NCBI GenBank assembly: GCA_016931515.1
Contig: JAFGEQ010000015.1
Coordinates: 1-64,000, forward strand
From: a candidate division CSSED10-310 bacterium
Lineage (GTDB): Bacteria; CSSED10-310
Direction of reading: 5' to 3'
Length of the DNA: 64,000 nt
In this document: positions 25,997 through 33,655 of the stretch, piece after piece
How positions within the stretch are numbered: the first letter of the stretch is position 1
Layout of the letters: every line of letters starts with the position of its first letter
Notes under the pieces: generated by a model
Databases searched by the model: none
Seen by the model: only the letters and a program-made list of their open reading frames with translations
What the model was told of the DNA's origin: nothing
Program-made: the position numbers and the translations under genes

Positions 25997-27771
25997 TGGA
26001 AAAGCCTTTTAAAGATTTATACCCGTTTTTCCGCTATATCCAACCTTTCAGGATGTTTTACATATTCACTTTCACGTCGATGCTCATACAAACAATCCTC
26101 GGGCTCGTGCAGCCCATGTTTTTCAAACGTTTGATAGATAATGTTTTCAATGCACCTGATCCAATCAATCATCTCTCCGAGTTTCTGATAATCATCAGTA
26201 TACTGCTTCTGATCCGTGTTGTTTCCACTGTTCTGGGTATGGTTGGCTCTGTCTATACAACCCGAGTCACAACCTCCGCAACAAATGCATTGGAATTTGA
26301 TGTACTCAGGAAGCTGCACCTCGTGCCGATGCGATACCATGATCGACACGCTCCCGGGGAAATTTTCCCCAGACTCTACGGAGATCCCTCCCAGATAATC
26401 GGCTTTTACATGTCCTTCGTACCCCAGATGGCAGCCTCACTCCTCCGAATGATCCTCGTGTTCTTTGTCGTCATTTATCACTTGTGGTGGGCAGGATTGA
26501 TCGCTCTGCTACCGGCGATACCGATGTGGTTTATTTCACGATTCAACATCCGCTATTTCAAAAAGATATCGGATAAACAGTTTAAGAAACAACAAGACCT
26601 CTATATGCGGATTTTAGACATGCTTCATGGTATGAAGATTGTGAAGGTGTTTAAAAAATCGAATTTTGAGATGAATCGCTTCCGGATCATCCAGAATGAA
26701 TTTCGACAGCTTCAGATCGAAGCTGCAAAACGAAGTGCATGGATGTCACCCTTGATAAGCACAATCGGCACATTGGGCGGAGGCATCGTATTTCTTGCCG
26801 GAGCCGCTCGATTGATGGGTTTATTCGGTTTCAATCAATCCACGTTTTCTCTCGGAACCCTGTTCATGGTATTGAGTTATGTCTGGCAATTATCGGATCC
26901 GATCACAAATTTTGCTAATTTTTCAAGTCGACTGGGAGGAATCAGGGGCGCATCGGAGCGTATTCTCGATCTGCTGAAGGAACAGGAAATTCAACAAGAA
27001 GACATCGGTCGGAATCGGATCGAATCGGACAATATTCTTGATTTCAAGGATGTTACATTTTCATACGATACCGGAAGACCCGTGTTGAACAAAGTGAGTT
27101 TTTCTATAAAACCCGGCGAAAAAATAGGACTGGTGGGCCCGAGCGGATCGGGAAAAACAACAATATTAAATCTAATATGTGGATTTTACAACCCAGACAG
27201 TGGAATGATCCAAGTCGGTGGAAATGTACCGGGACATGTGAATTCGGGACCGCCCCGATCACCGTTACTGAGCCTTGCCATGCAAGGTGGTGAGCTGTTT
27301 CAGGGAACAATCCGGGAGAATCTAGGCTACGGGAGGTCCGACATAACAGATGACGATCTGGATCATGCGCTGGAGATTGTCGAAGCGAGAGAATTCACCG
27401 CTGCATTGCCAAACGGTCTGGACACCATGGTTGGAGAAGGCTCACGGATATTGAGCGCCGGACAGATGCAACGGCTATCCCTGGCAAGGGCTATCGCAGC
27501 CAATGCCGAGATCCTGATTATGGATGAAGCAACGAGTTGGGTTGATCTCTGGACTGAACAGAGAATTTTTTCCCGGTTGATCCAGGAGATGAAAAGTAAA
27601 ACTCTTCTGTGCATATCGCATCGGCTGCATCTCATGCAAATGATGGATCAAATTCTGGTCTTGCGCAACGGGCGGTTGATTAATAAGGGAACCCATCACG
27701 AATTGATTCATAGCGATTCATTCTATTCATCGAGCTGGTCATTACGAGATTGCGATGGAAATCGTGACTGA
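25996..27771 (+). CDS. ABC exporter (half transporter, TMD-NBD)
   Basis: A 591-residue type IV ABC half-transporter: six predicted transmembrane helices in residues about 15-320, followed by a nucleotide-binding domain with Walker A GPSGSGKTT (381-389), signature LSAGQMQRLSLARA (LSGGQ variant) and Walker B ILIMDEATSWVD. It should homodimerise in the inner membrane and export a substrate. It has no C39 peptidase domain, so leader removal would need another enzyme such as the coupled S26-like protein. The start overlaps the stop of that gene (TGATG). Located between the two precursor genes on the opposite strand; export of the modified peptides is the natural inference. Confidence 0.9.
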   Translation: MEKPFKDLYPFFRYIQPFRMFYIFTFTSMLIQTILGLVQPMFFKRLIDNVFNAPDPINHLSEFLIIISILLLIRVVSTVLGMVGSVYTTRVTTSATNALEFDVLRKLHLVPMRYHDRHAPGEIFPRLYGDPSQIIGFYMSFVPQMAASLLRMILVFFVVIYHLWWAGLIALLPAIPMWFISRFNIRYFKKISDKQFKKQQDLYMRILDMLHGMKIVKVFKKSNFEMNRFRIIQNEFRQLQIEAAKRSAWMSPLISTIGTLGGGIVFLAGAARLMGLFGFNQSTFSLGTLFMVLSYVWQLSDPITNFANFSSRLGGIRGASERILDLLKEQEIQQEDIGRNRIESDNILDFKDVTFSYDTGRPVLNKVSFSIKPGEKIGLVGPSGSGKTTILNLICGFYNPDSGMIQVGGNVPGHVNSGPPRSPLLSLAMQGGELFQGTIRENLGYGRSDITDDDLDHALEIVEAREFTAALPNGLDTMVGEGSRILSAGQMQRLSLARAIAANAEILIMDEATSWVDLWTEQRIFSRLIQEMKSKTLLCISHRLHLMQMMDQILVLRNGRLINKGTHHELIHSDSFYSSSWSLRDCDGNRD

Positions 27772-27776
27772 ATTAA

Positions 27777-27818
27777 TCGCCTGACATTTGCATTGAGTTA
27801 CCTAATACTCTCAGGCGA
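27777..27818. terminator. inverted repeat in convergent spacer (possible bidirectional terminator)
   Basis: TCGCCTGA (27777-27784) pairs perfectly with TCAGGCGA (27811-27818). Inside it, GAGT and ACTC (27795-27798, 27807-27810) can form a second stem directly stacked on the first, with a 10-base bulge on one side. There is no clear T tract on either side, so an intrinsic terminator is only possible. It lies between the ends of the ABC exporter (plus) and precursor A (minus). Confidence 0.35.
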
Positions 27819-27846
27819 ACGGAGAAAAGCGGCCCTATCCTTGAGA

Positions 27847-28149
27847 TTATAAACCGTTTCGGGATAGCAACCCGGATCCAAGTTTGCTCGGATCGCCTCC
27901 AGAGTAACATCCCCAACCTGGTGAATCTCCATTCCCACACGTTTTATTTGCCGCATTGCCATATTCGCAATTGTTCGTGGCTCCGGCTCCATGCGGGAGA
28001 CAGACCGATTGAATGTTGGGATCGAAGCCTTCCACACACCCGTCGGTCGCCTGGCTGCCGAAACTGCAGCGAGCACCCAATACCGGCGCTACCCGTCCCA
28101 GATCGACACTTTTCGGTTTTTCGTATTTCAACCGGGGTTTATCCGTCAT
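27847..28149 (-). CDS. putative RiPP precursor peptide A (CxxG-repeat)
   Basis: A 100-residue peptide; start at 28149 has GGGAGG about 7 bases upstream. Leader: YEKP at 9-12 and VDLGRVAPVLG at 15-25. Core: cysteines at 28, 38, 50, 61, 71 and 81, spaced 10, 12, 11, 10 and 10 residues. Five are CxxG (CSFG, CVEG, CEYG, CGNG, CYSG); the one at 50 is CLPHG. The tail from 82 is Gly/Ser-rich without cysteine. Close paralogue of precursor B in leader and first two core repeats. It lies immediately after the modification genes on the same strand (gap 132 bases from the HPr-kinase-like gene), with its own candidate promoter. No signal peptide. Radical SAM modification is inferred. Confidence 0.78.
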   Translation of the reverse strand: MTDKPRLKYEKPKSVDLGRVAPVLGARCSFGSQATDGCVEGFDPNIQSVCLPHGAGATNNCEYGNAANKTCGNGDSPGWGCYSGGDPSKLGSGLLSRNGL

Positions 28150-28232
28150 ATAAAACCTCCCTACCACGAGGATATTTCCATCATCAGTTCAAAATCACAT
28201 CATGAATCTGACCGACTGAACCGTAATACATA

Positions 28233-28261
28233 ATGTTAACCAAATCAAATAGAATTTTCAA
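28233..28261 (-). promoter_or_regulatory. putative promoter of precursor peptide A
   Basis: Minus-strand -35 TTGAAA (28256-28261, 5 of 6), 17-base spacer, -10 TAACAT (28233-28238, 4 of 6), in AT-rich sequence. It would give a 5' leader of about 75 bases before 28149 and allow high expression of the precursor independent of the enzymes upstream, a common arrangement for RiPPs. Confidence 0.45.
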
Positions 28262-28281
28262 TTCCTCTCGCAACTATAATT

Positions 28282-28878
28282 TTATTTGACATGATTCACA
28301 TTCCAATCAGCCGCCTTGCGAACTGCGGTGATCAGATCGGACAGGTGCGAATCCTTTGAAAACCAGAGTTGCCATCCTGGATATCGCCTGGCAATCTGAG
28401 AAATAGCCTGAAACCATTTCAATCGCTGGCAACGCGTTGTCGCGACTTGCCAGGTTAGCCCCCGGAGATCATCCGGAATGTTTTTTGGACCCCGCTGCAT
28501 ATCGACTTCCATCACTGCATCCAACAGATATCTCGCCAGCTCCTGGGCGTCTATCGGAGTAATCTGCACAGAATTCGTTTTTCTGATCCGCATGCATGCG
28601 CGCAAAGGAATTCGTTTGCCTTGATTTGATTCATCTAACGCTTCGCGAACCAGGCGCTCGCGATCCTTATGCCTGGCTTTCCCGTCCATTATCTCCCAGC
28701 CCCCCATACCGTCAGGGATTGCAAGAACGGTATCGTCCGCGAGTAAAGGAAAAATACCTGCCAATCGTCTGGCAATGGTACTCTTACCGGCTGTGGAGTG
28801 ACCAAGAAACAGACAAGCACCACCGGTTACGACTACCGACGATGCATGAAGAAACAGGCAGTCTTCAGTTGATGGCAT
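28282..28878 (-). CDS. HPr-kinase-like P-loop protein (ScmC-like)
   Basis: A 198-residue protein with the fold of HPr kinase/phosphorylase-like and PEP carboxykinase-like P-loop proteins: FLHASSVVV, Walker A GHSTAGKST at 26-34, then LLADDTVLAI, the second-metal site region. Start at 28878 overlaps the end of the radical SAM gene by 14 bases and has GGAGGAAACA upstream; the frame open to 28968 is ignored. Members of this family in RiPP clusters can phosphorylate peptides (lasso-peptide kinases), and a related protein is part of the predicted SynChlorMet cassette. Phosphorylation of the peptides here is inference. Confidence 0.8.
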   Translation of the reverse strand: MPSTEDCLFLHASSVVVTGGACLFLGHSTAGKSTIARRLAGIFPLLADDTVLAIPDGMGGWEIMDGKARHKDRERLVREALDESNQGKRIPLRACMRIRKTNSVQITPIDAQELARYLLDAVMEVDMQRGPKNIPDDLRGLTWQVATTRCQRLKWFQAISQIARRYPGWQLWFSKDSHLSDLITAVRKAADWNVNHVK

Positions 28879-30049
28879 CCCTGATGTTTCCTCCGAAATC
28901 CCATGATATACGACGTGTTGCAGGAAACATTCCCCGTTCGATTGCCTGGGCGCATAGCGGCGCAACATTTACCAACTGTCCGGTCATCTCGTAATTCATA
29001 GCGACACAATGAGTTAAGCATCGACCGGCATGGAGACAGTCACCGCAGATTCCCGGCAGCGATGCTTTCAGATCCAATCTTAACTTAACCAGCGTAGGAT
29101 TCCGAATCCATACTTCCCGGATGCTGTCTTTCCCCAGTCGTCCAAAACACAGCTCCGGAATATTCCGGCCTATGCCACATAATGCCATATCACCAGTGCC
29201 CAGAATACCCAGAATATGCCATACTCCGCAGATGCCTTCCGATCCTCCGTGCCGGAGCAATTCCTTTATTGTCAGGAGTGCAGGCGGAATCATATTACAA
29301 AGGTAGATCGGATATCGATCCTGCAAGGGTCCACGAATGCGATGGGTCAATTCGATAATGTCGTCAAAGTTCAGAGACAGGCCTTTCTGATGCAATTCCG
29401 CTCCGCGCCCCGACGGTGATACCGGATTGAATTTCACCGATCCTGCTCCGATGCTTACTGCAAATTCTATCAGCTCTTCAACCTGATTCAGATTCTCTTT
29501 GTAGACAGACATAATTATCTGTGGAGAAAAACCTGCTTCCACCAGGTTGTTGATCCCCCTGACAGTCAAATTGAATGCACCGGTTAACCCTCGAAAGCGG
29601 TCATGATCCCCAGGATTCGGACTGTCCAGACTGACCGCGATGTGAGAGAGTCGAGTTTTGCTCAGATGCACCGCCAGTTCCCGATTAATCAGTGTGCCGT
29701 TCGTCTCCATCGTGAAATCCAGATTTTCTTCCGTTAGATAGTCGACAATTCGTCGAAAATCAGGGTGGAGTGTTGGTTCACCTCCAGTCAGCTTTGCTGC
29801 TGTCAAACCCAGAGGTTTAGCTTCGTGAATGGCGAGTTTCAGCAATTTGAAATCAAGACACTCCCCCGGCATGGGTTGCCCTTTCACCATGCGCGGGGTA
29901 ATCCAGCAATGCCGGCAGTGAAGATTGCATCCATCAGACAGATACAGATAAAAAACTCTCAATGCCGGAACATCTTCCGGCAGATCAGCAGCGATCCCAC
30001 GGTTGATCGCATCGCCCAAGCCATCACACGCATTCAGTGGTTCAATCAT
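28865..30049 (-). CDS. radical SAM/SPASM protein 1 of the peptide cassette
   Basis: A 394-residue radical SAM enzyme. SAM-binding 4Fe-4S motif CNLHCRHC (C41, C45, C48), then GGEPTLHPDF, METNGTL and VSLDSPNPGDHDRFRG of the TIM barrel. The C-terminal SPASM-type cysteines are GICGVWH, MALCGIGR, CGDCLHAGRCLTHC and APLC, for auxiliary Fe-S clusters as in PqqE and peptide-modifying enzymes. Start at 30049 overlaps the stop of the PqqD gene (ATGA) with GGGGGAG upstream. It resembles the radical SAM proteins of the SynChlorMet cassette. Expected action: radical chemistry on a peptide carbon, for example crosslink or thioether formation; the residue modified is unknown. Confidence 0.88.
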   Translation of the reverse strand: MIEPLNACDGLGDAINRGIAADLPEDVPALRVFYLYLSDGCNLHCRHCWITPRMVKGQPMPGECLDFKLLKLAIHEAKPLGLTAAKLTGGEPTLHPDFRRIVDYLTEENLDFTMETNGTLINRELAVHLSKTRLSHIAVSLDSPNPGDHDRFRGLTGAFNLTVRGINNLVEAGFSPQIIMSVYKENLNQVEELIEFAVSIGAGSVKFNPVSPSGRGAELHQKGLSLNFDDIIELTHRIRGPLQDRYPIYLCNMIPPALLTIKELLRHGGSEGICGVWHILGILGTGDMALCGIGRNIPELCFGRLGKDSIREVWIRNPTLVKLRLDLKASLPGICGDCLHAGRCLTHCVAMNYEMTGQLVNVAPLCAQAIERGMFPATRRISWDFGGNIRDAIN

Positions 30050-30651
30050 CCTGACTCCCCCACATCGCCAATAAATCTCTGATCGACTAAGTATTCCATA
30101 AACTCCATAATATCCTTCTCAATCTCATCCGATGGTACATCGGGGAAGATGTTGCTCATGTGTTCAATCACGTATGATACAGTCACCGGTGCAGCAAGTA
30201 TCTTCCAGATTTCAATTGCGGTCGCATTAATCAAGATGTAACGGCCGTTTGCAGAAGTAAGCAGTGCACCCTCATTATCTCGAAAGTGCCAAAACACGAC
30301 ATCCGGATCTGCCATAATCGTTGCATGCCGAACTAACTCGGGCTCGATTAGCCTCAATGCCACATCGCGTACCACAATGCCATGCCGCTCCATCTCCGAT
30401 AGTGATTCGACAACCTGGTCGAACGCGTAGGCGTCATCCCCCCCCATTTCACGCGCCAAAACTTCTGCGATATCACCAACAGTCCGCCGGCCATCTGCCA
30501 ACGACAGCAAGCGTCGCGCTGCATGGTTGATTTCCCTCAGTTGCATGGAATCCATCAGCAATATCAGTGATTTCCTCTCGAAATCTTCAATCGCCACATC
30601 CGGACGCAAACGAATTCGCATCTCGGGCTGTAGTCCATTTTCAGATGTCAC
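30046..30651 (-). CDS. tandem PqqD (double RRE) protein
   Basis: About 201 residues with two PqqD-like domains in series. The first (MRIRLRPDVAIEDFERKSL..., REINHAARRLLSLADGRRTV) lacks part of the usual strand pattern; the second (DPDVVFWHFRDNEGALL, ILINATAIEIWKIL, DIMEFMEYLVDQRFIG) is a good match to the other PqqDs here. GTG at 30651 is preferred as start: GGAGAAG of the preceding gene's end lies just upstream and the frame would otherwise run deep into it; an ATG at 30621 is also possible. ATGA overlap with radical SAM 1. A double RRE could hold two leaders or serve two enzymes. Confidence 0.75.
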   Translation of the reverse strand: MTSENGLQPEMRIRLRPDVAIEDFERKSLILLMDSMQLREINHAARRLLSLADGRRTVGDIAEVLAREMGGDDAYAFDQVVESLSEMERHGIVVRDVALRLIEPELVRHATIMADPDVVFWHFRDNEGALLTSANGRYILINATAIEIWKILAAPVTVSYVIEHMSNIFPDVPSDEIEKDIMEFMEYLVDQRFIGDVGESG

Positions 30652-30655
30652 CGCC

Positions 30656-32110
30656 TTATTCTTCTCCGGAAATATCGGGTAAACCACCCGTCTGTTCAAT
30701 AAACATGCGATAACAGGAATCCGGATTGGCTCGATTCATCTGTCCTGTCCTTGTATATTCAACACCCGGACACCCCCCATTGCAGTATGGGATCCATTCA
30801 CAATCCCTGCATCCAGAAACGTCACTCATAGGGATCGTCGCCCGATTACGCATCTCCTTCAGTAGGGGATGGTTCTGCCAGACATCCTTGATCAGTGTTT
30901 CATTGATGTAACCCAATGATGCATCTGCAAGCATATTGCAGGGAGCGATCATCCCGTCGTGATGGACTGCCAGTTTTTGGAACATACAACCGCATGACGA
31001 CAGGGTTCCCATCCTCCATCTTTCCGATTTGTGTCCGGATGCTTTCGCCTTCTCCATATCGCGAAACATGTGCCACTCCGCCAATGATCCCGCCAGCGCA
31101 GAAATCCCGCCCGGATAGCGTTTTTCCAGCATAACCAGTGTTCGCATCGCTTTGATACGCTGGTCAGGCGTCAATGTGATACTGCCCTGATGGGCACATC
31201 CTGCACCCATTGGCATGGCATCATTGGTTCCGAATCCGCTTAATCCGATCTCTTCGATCAACAATCGAGCGGTGTTCTCCAGATCATCAACATTGTGCCG
31301 GTTCACCGTCACGCGAACCACGACAGGCAGCCCGGCTTCTTTCAGCATTTTCAGGCTTCTGAGTGCTTTAGAAAAAGAACCCCTTCCTCTGGACTTGTCA
31401 TGAATCTCAGAACACGAGCCATCAATTGAAATCTGGATACTATCCATCCGATACGGTCTTTTTCCGGATACAACCTGCTCGAGAGTTTTTTCCGTAATCA
31501 ACGTCCCGTTTGACAGAATACTGTATCGCATGCGGGCCTCGATGATGGCATCGATTAATTGCCAGAGATCACTTCGGATAAAGACCTCTCCCCCGCTCAG
31601 CGTCACGTGTCGCACTGCCAGAGCCTTCAATTCCCGAAAAAATTGCAGCCATGATTCCAGCGGTAAATCCGTTCGTCCAACCATTTCATCCGCGTAAAAA
31701 CAATATGCACATTTCAGATTGCATCTCCCGGTTAACGAAAGATCAAACATCATGGGAGATTCGTGATTCCATGGACTGATTTCCGGCACGAGAGGCATTG
31801 AACTTGGAAACAGATCCCGGCAGATGAATCCTTCAGCAAGTAACTCCTCGGAGAATTCATTAATATCCGCCATAAGTTGATCCCGAGACACATCCGTTTC
31901 ATATATTCCAGCCAGTACGGCCACAATATCCTCCAGACGTGTCTGCCCGTTCATCGCGTTCCAGACGGCGTACCCCGATTCATTGATCGCCTTTTCTCGC
32001 CCTGTATCCGGATTGTATAAGCGGAAATATTCCCCCTGTCTCGACGATGAGATATCAGCATTTCGAGTCCAATAGAAGCTGTTATCAGTCAATATATCCC
32101 CACCCTTCAT
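30656..32110 (-). CDS. PqqD-radical SAM/SPASM fusion protein 2 of the peptide cassette
   Basis: About 484 residues. The N-terminal about 100 residues are a PqqD/RRE domain (EYFRLYNPDTGREKAINESGYAVWNAMNG, DINEFSEELLAEGFIC). The radical SAM core follows with CNLKCAYC, TLSGGEVFIR, SILSNGTL and IQISIDGS, and a SPASM region with CGCMFQKL, MIAPCNML, GCRDCEWIPYCNGGCPG and PDSCYRM. This N-terminal RRE fusion is the usual form for sactipeptide/ranthipeptide-type enzymes, which make Cys thioethers. The start is uncertain: ATG at 32110 has no clear ribosome binding site, TTG at 32092 follows GGGTGGGG. First gene after the PqqD at 32202-32486 in the minus-strand run. Confidence 0.85.
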   Translation of the reverse strand: MKGGDILTDNSFYWTRNADISSSRQGEYFRLYNPDTGREKAINESGYAVWNAMNGQTRLEDIVAVLAGIYETDVSRDQLMADINEFSEELLAEGFICRDLFPSSMPLVPEISPWNHESPMMFDLSLTGRCNLKCAYCFYADEMVGRTDLPLESWLQFFRELKALAVRHVTLSGGEVFIRSDLWQLIDAIIEARMRYSILSNGTLITEKTLEQVVSGKRPYRMDSIQISIDGSCSEIHDKSRGRGSFSKALRSLKMLKEAGLPVVVRVTVNRHNVDDLENTARLLIEEIGLSGFGTNDAMPMGAGCAHQGSITLTPDQRIKAMRTLVMLEKRYPGGISALAGSLAEWHMFRDMEKAKASGHKSERWRMGTLSSCGCMFQKLAVHHDGMIAPCNMLADASLGYINETLIKDVWQNHPLLKEMRNRATIPMSDVSGCRDCEWIPYCNGGCPGVEYTRTGQMNRANPDSCYRMFIEQTGGLPDISGEE

Positions 32111-32201
32111 ATTTGTTGTCAATCGATTGAATCATTTTTCTGCTGGATCATTCACCCGACCAGAAGACTGCATGAACTCAACAGATTGTGTCCTGCCGGA
32201 A

Positions 32202-32486
32202 TCAAGCCGGTTCTCTTTCCTTAATAAATCTTTTATCCACCAGATGCAAAATGAATTCAGTAACATCTTCCTTCAGCGCATCTTCAGAAATGCCATCGAA
32301 CATCCCGAGCATCTCAGATACAATCTCTGGAATGCTCTTTCCATCCAACAATCGCCAGATTGTCAAGCCTGTAAAATTCACCAGTTCGATAGTGTCCTCG
32401 GTCGGATTGTATAAAATACCACCCTCCGGTTCCTCCGGCCGGCATGAAACATCCGGATTCTGATCATAGATTGATTGTCTGTTCAC
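32202..32486 (-). CDS. PqqD-family (RRE) protein
   Basis: A 94-residue stand-alone PqqD: NPDVSCRPEEPEGGILYNP, TIELVNFTGLTIWRLLDGKS, DVTEFILHLVDKRFIK. Start GTG at 32486 with AAGGAG about 8 bases upstream. It precedes the PqqD-radical SAM fusion and probably forms a transcription unit with it. Together with the 24446, 30046 (two domains) and 30656 (N-terminal domain) proteins, it brings the cassette to five PqqD-type domains. Confidence 0.82.
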   Translation of the reverse strand: MNRQSIYDQNPDVSCRPEEPEGGILYNPTEDTIELVNFTGLTIWRLLDGKSIPEIVSEMLGMFDGISEDALKEDVTEFILHLVDKRFIKEREPA

Positions 32487-32557
32487 AACTCATTCTCCTT
32501 ATCACCCTGTTTCCAGCTTCGCGTTCTTGTCCCCCATACGATACGACCCCCCAATGA

Positions 32558-33655
32558 CTACCTGGTTTTGGCCACGACGCTATTGCACCATTTCAGGATC
32601 CTGTCCATCATCCGTTTGAATAAAAACCAGGAACTGAAAAGCAACACTCTAATCTTGCTGTCATGCAACATCATCGATCGGACCTGGTCCCTGAATGGCA
32701 CATGGTCTGTCAATGGACACATCGGCTGTCGGATGCATTCACCGTGAGTCACCAATCTTCTTTGAACCGTGTTCGAGCGCGGCAGGCCCGAGGACCAGTC
32801 AAACCAAGCCTGTAGCTGATCGAACAGCAGATGCAGAATTGCAGAACAACCCCAGCTTTTTGAATAGGCAAAGGCTGTATGCAGGTCAGGCACTCGCCGG
32901 ATTATCAACCGGATTGCATCAACCAGATGGTGGGGTTCGAACTCCAGATGGAAGAATGAATGCGTCGCCATATATACAAGCGTGTGCTCATCGGACAAAA
33001 TACGAATATACTGTGAGTTAAACAGTGGATGCTCCATGCTATGACGCCATAAATCATCGTTATCGACCTTGAAGCTGTAACGTGGATTCAAATCTATATG
33101 GGGTTCGATATTGAAAGGCATTCCGGTATCGATCGGAAAGTTATGCTCATGAGAGTACCGCTCACTGAAGACTCTGTGTCTATTTTGTGGTCTGGGTGCG
33201 GCAATCTGATTTATGATCCGCACCAACTCTTTCGAATCTCTCTTGTGAACGAATAGATCGATATCCTGAGATACACGCACGTACCGTTGATCATAAATCG
33301 TACCCGTGGCGGCTGCTCCTTTTAAAAGGATGACAGGCAATTGAGCATTTTTAACTATTCCGGCAAGCCTCTCCAACCAGTATCGTTGTCTTACCTGTAT
33401 GGCGAGAAGCTCCATGAATTTTTTCTGAATATCCGCTCTCAGTCGGAGAGGAATCACGGAGATTCCATGATCGAGCTTGATCGTCGCATAAATCGGAATT
33501 ATCAATCGGTTCCAATACCGGGTATCGGATTCGGTTAAAAGAGCAAGAGCATCCGGCAGGTGTTCCGGTAACAAGGCAGGTCGAATTCCAGCGGCTAATG
33601 ACAACAGAATCCGAATTGAATCCCGGATGTCTGCCTGACGACGATTGCTATTCAA
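32558..33655 (-). CDS. nucleotidyltransferase-like (NTP_transf_5) protein
   Basis: A 365-residue protein with the nucleotidyltransferase-like fold: LLKGAA and SQDIDLFV carry the acidic pair of the pol-beta-type active site; later blocks include THSFFHLEFEPHHLVDA. Proteins of this family (PF14907-type) recur in lasso-peptide and other RiPP or polysaccharide loci, where they may add a nucleotide, sugar or phosphate group. It has no proven role here. Start is a TTG at 33655 overlapping the stop of the dehydratase gene upstream (TTGA), so it may be translated from the polysaccharide operon mRNA, and is the physical bridge between that locus and the peptide cassette. Confidence 0.78.
   Translation of the reverse strand: MNSNRRQADIRDSIRILLSLAAGIRPALLPEHLPDALALLTESDTRYWNRLIIPIYATIKLDHGISVIPLRLRADIQKKFMELLAIQVRQRYWLERLAGIVKNAQLPVILLKGAAATGTIYDQRYVRVSQDIDLFVHKRDSKELVRIINQIAAPRPQNRHRVFSERYSHEHNFPIDTGMPFNIEPHIDLNPRYSFKVDNDDLWRHSMEHPLFNSQYIRILSDEHTLVYMATHSFFHLEFEPHHLVDAIRLIIRRVPDLHTAFAYSKSWGCSAILHLLFDQLQAWFDWSSGLPRSNTVQRRLVTHGECIRQPMCPLTDHVPFRDQVRSMMLHDSKIRVLLFSSWFLFKRMMDRILKWCNSVVAKTR

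Noticed and set aside
24764-33655. Reading the cassette as a lasso peptide cluster because of YxxP leader, HPr-kinase-like and nucleotidyltransferase-like genes
   Set aside because: No B2 (transglutaminase-like) protease and no AsnB cyclase within the cassette; radical SAM genes and CxxG core point elsewhere. Only the leader motif and tailoring genes are shared.
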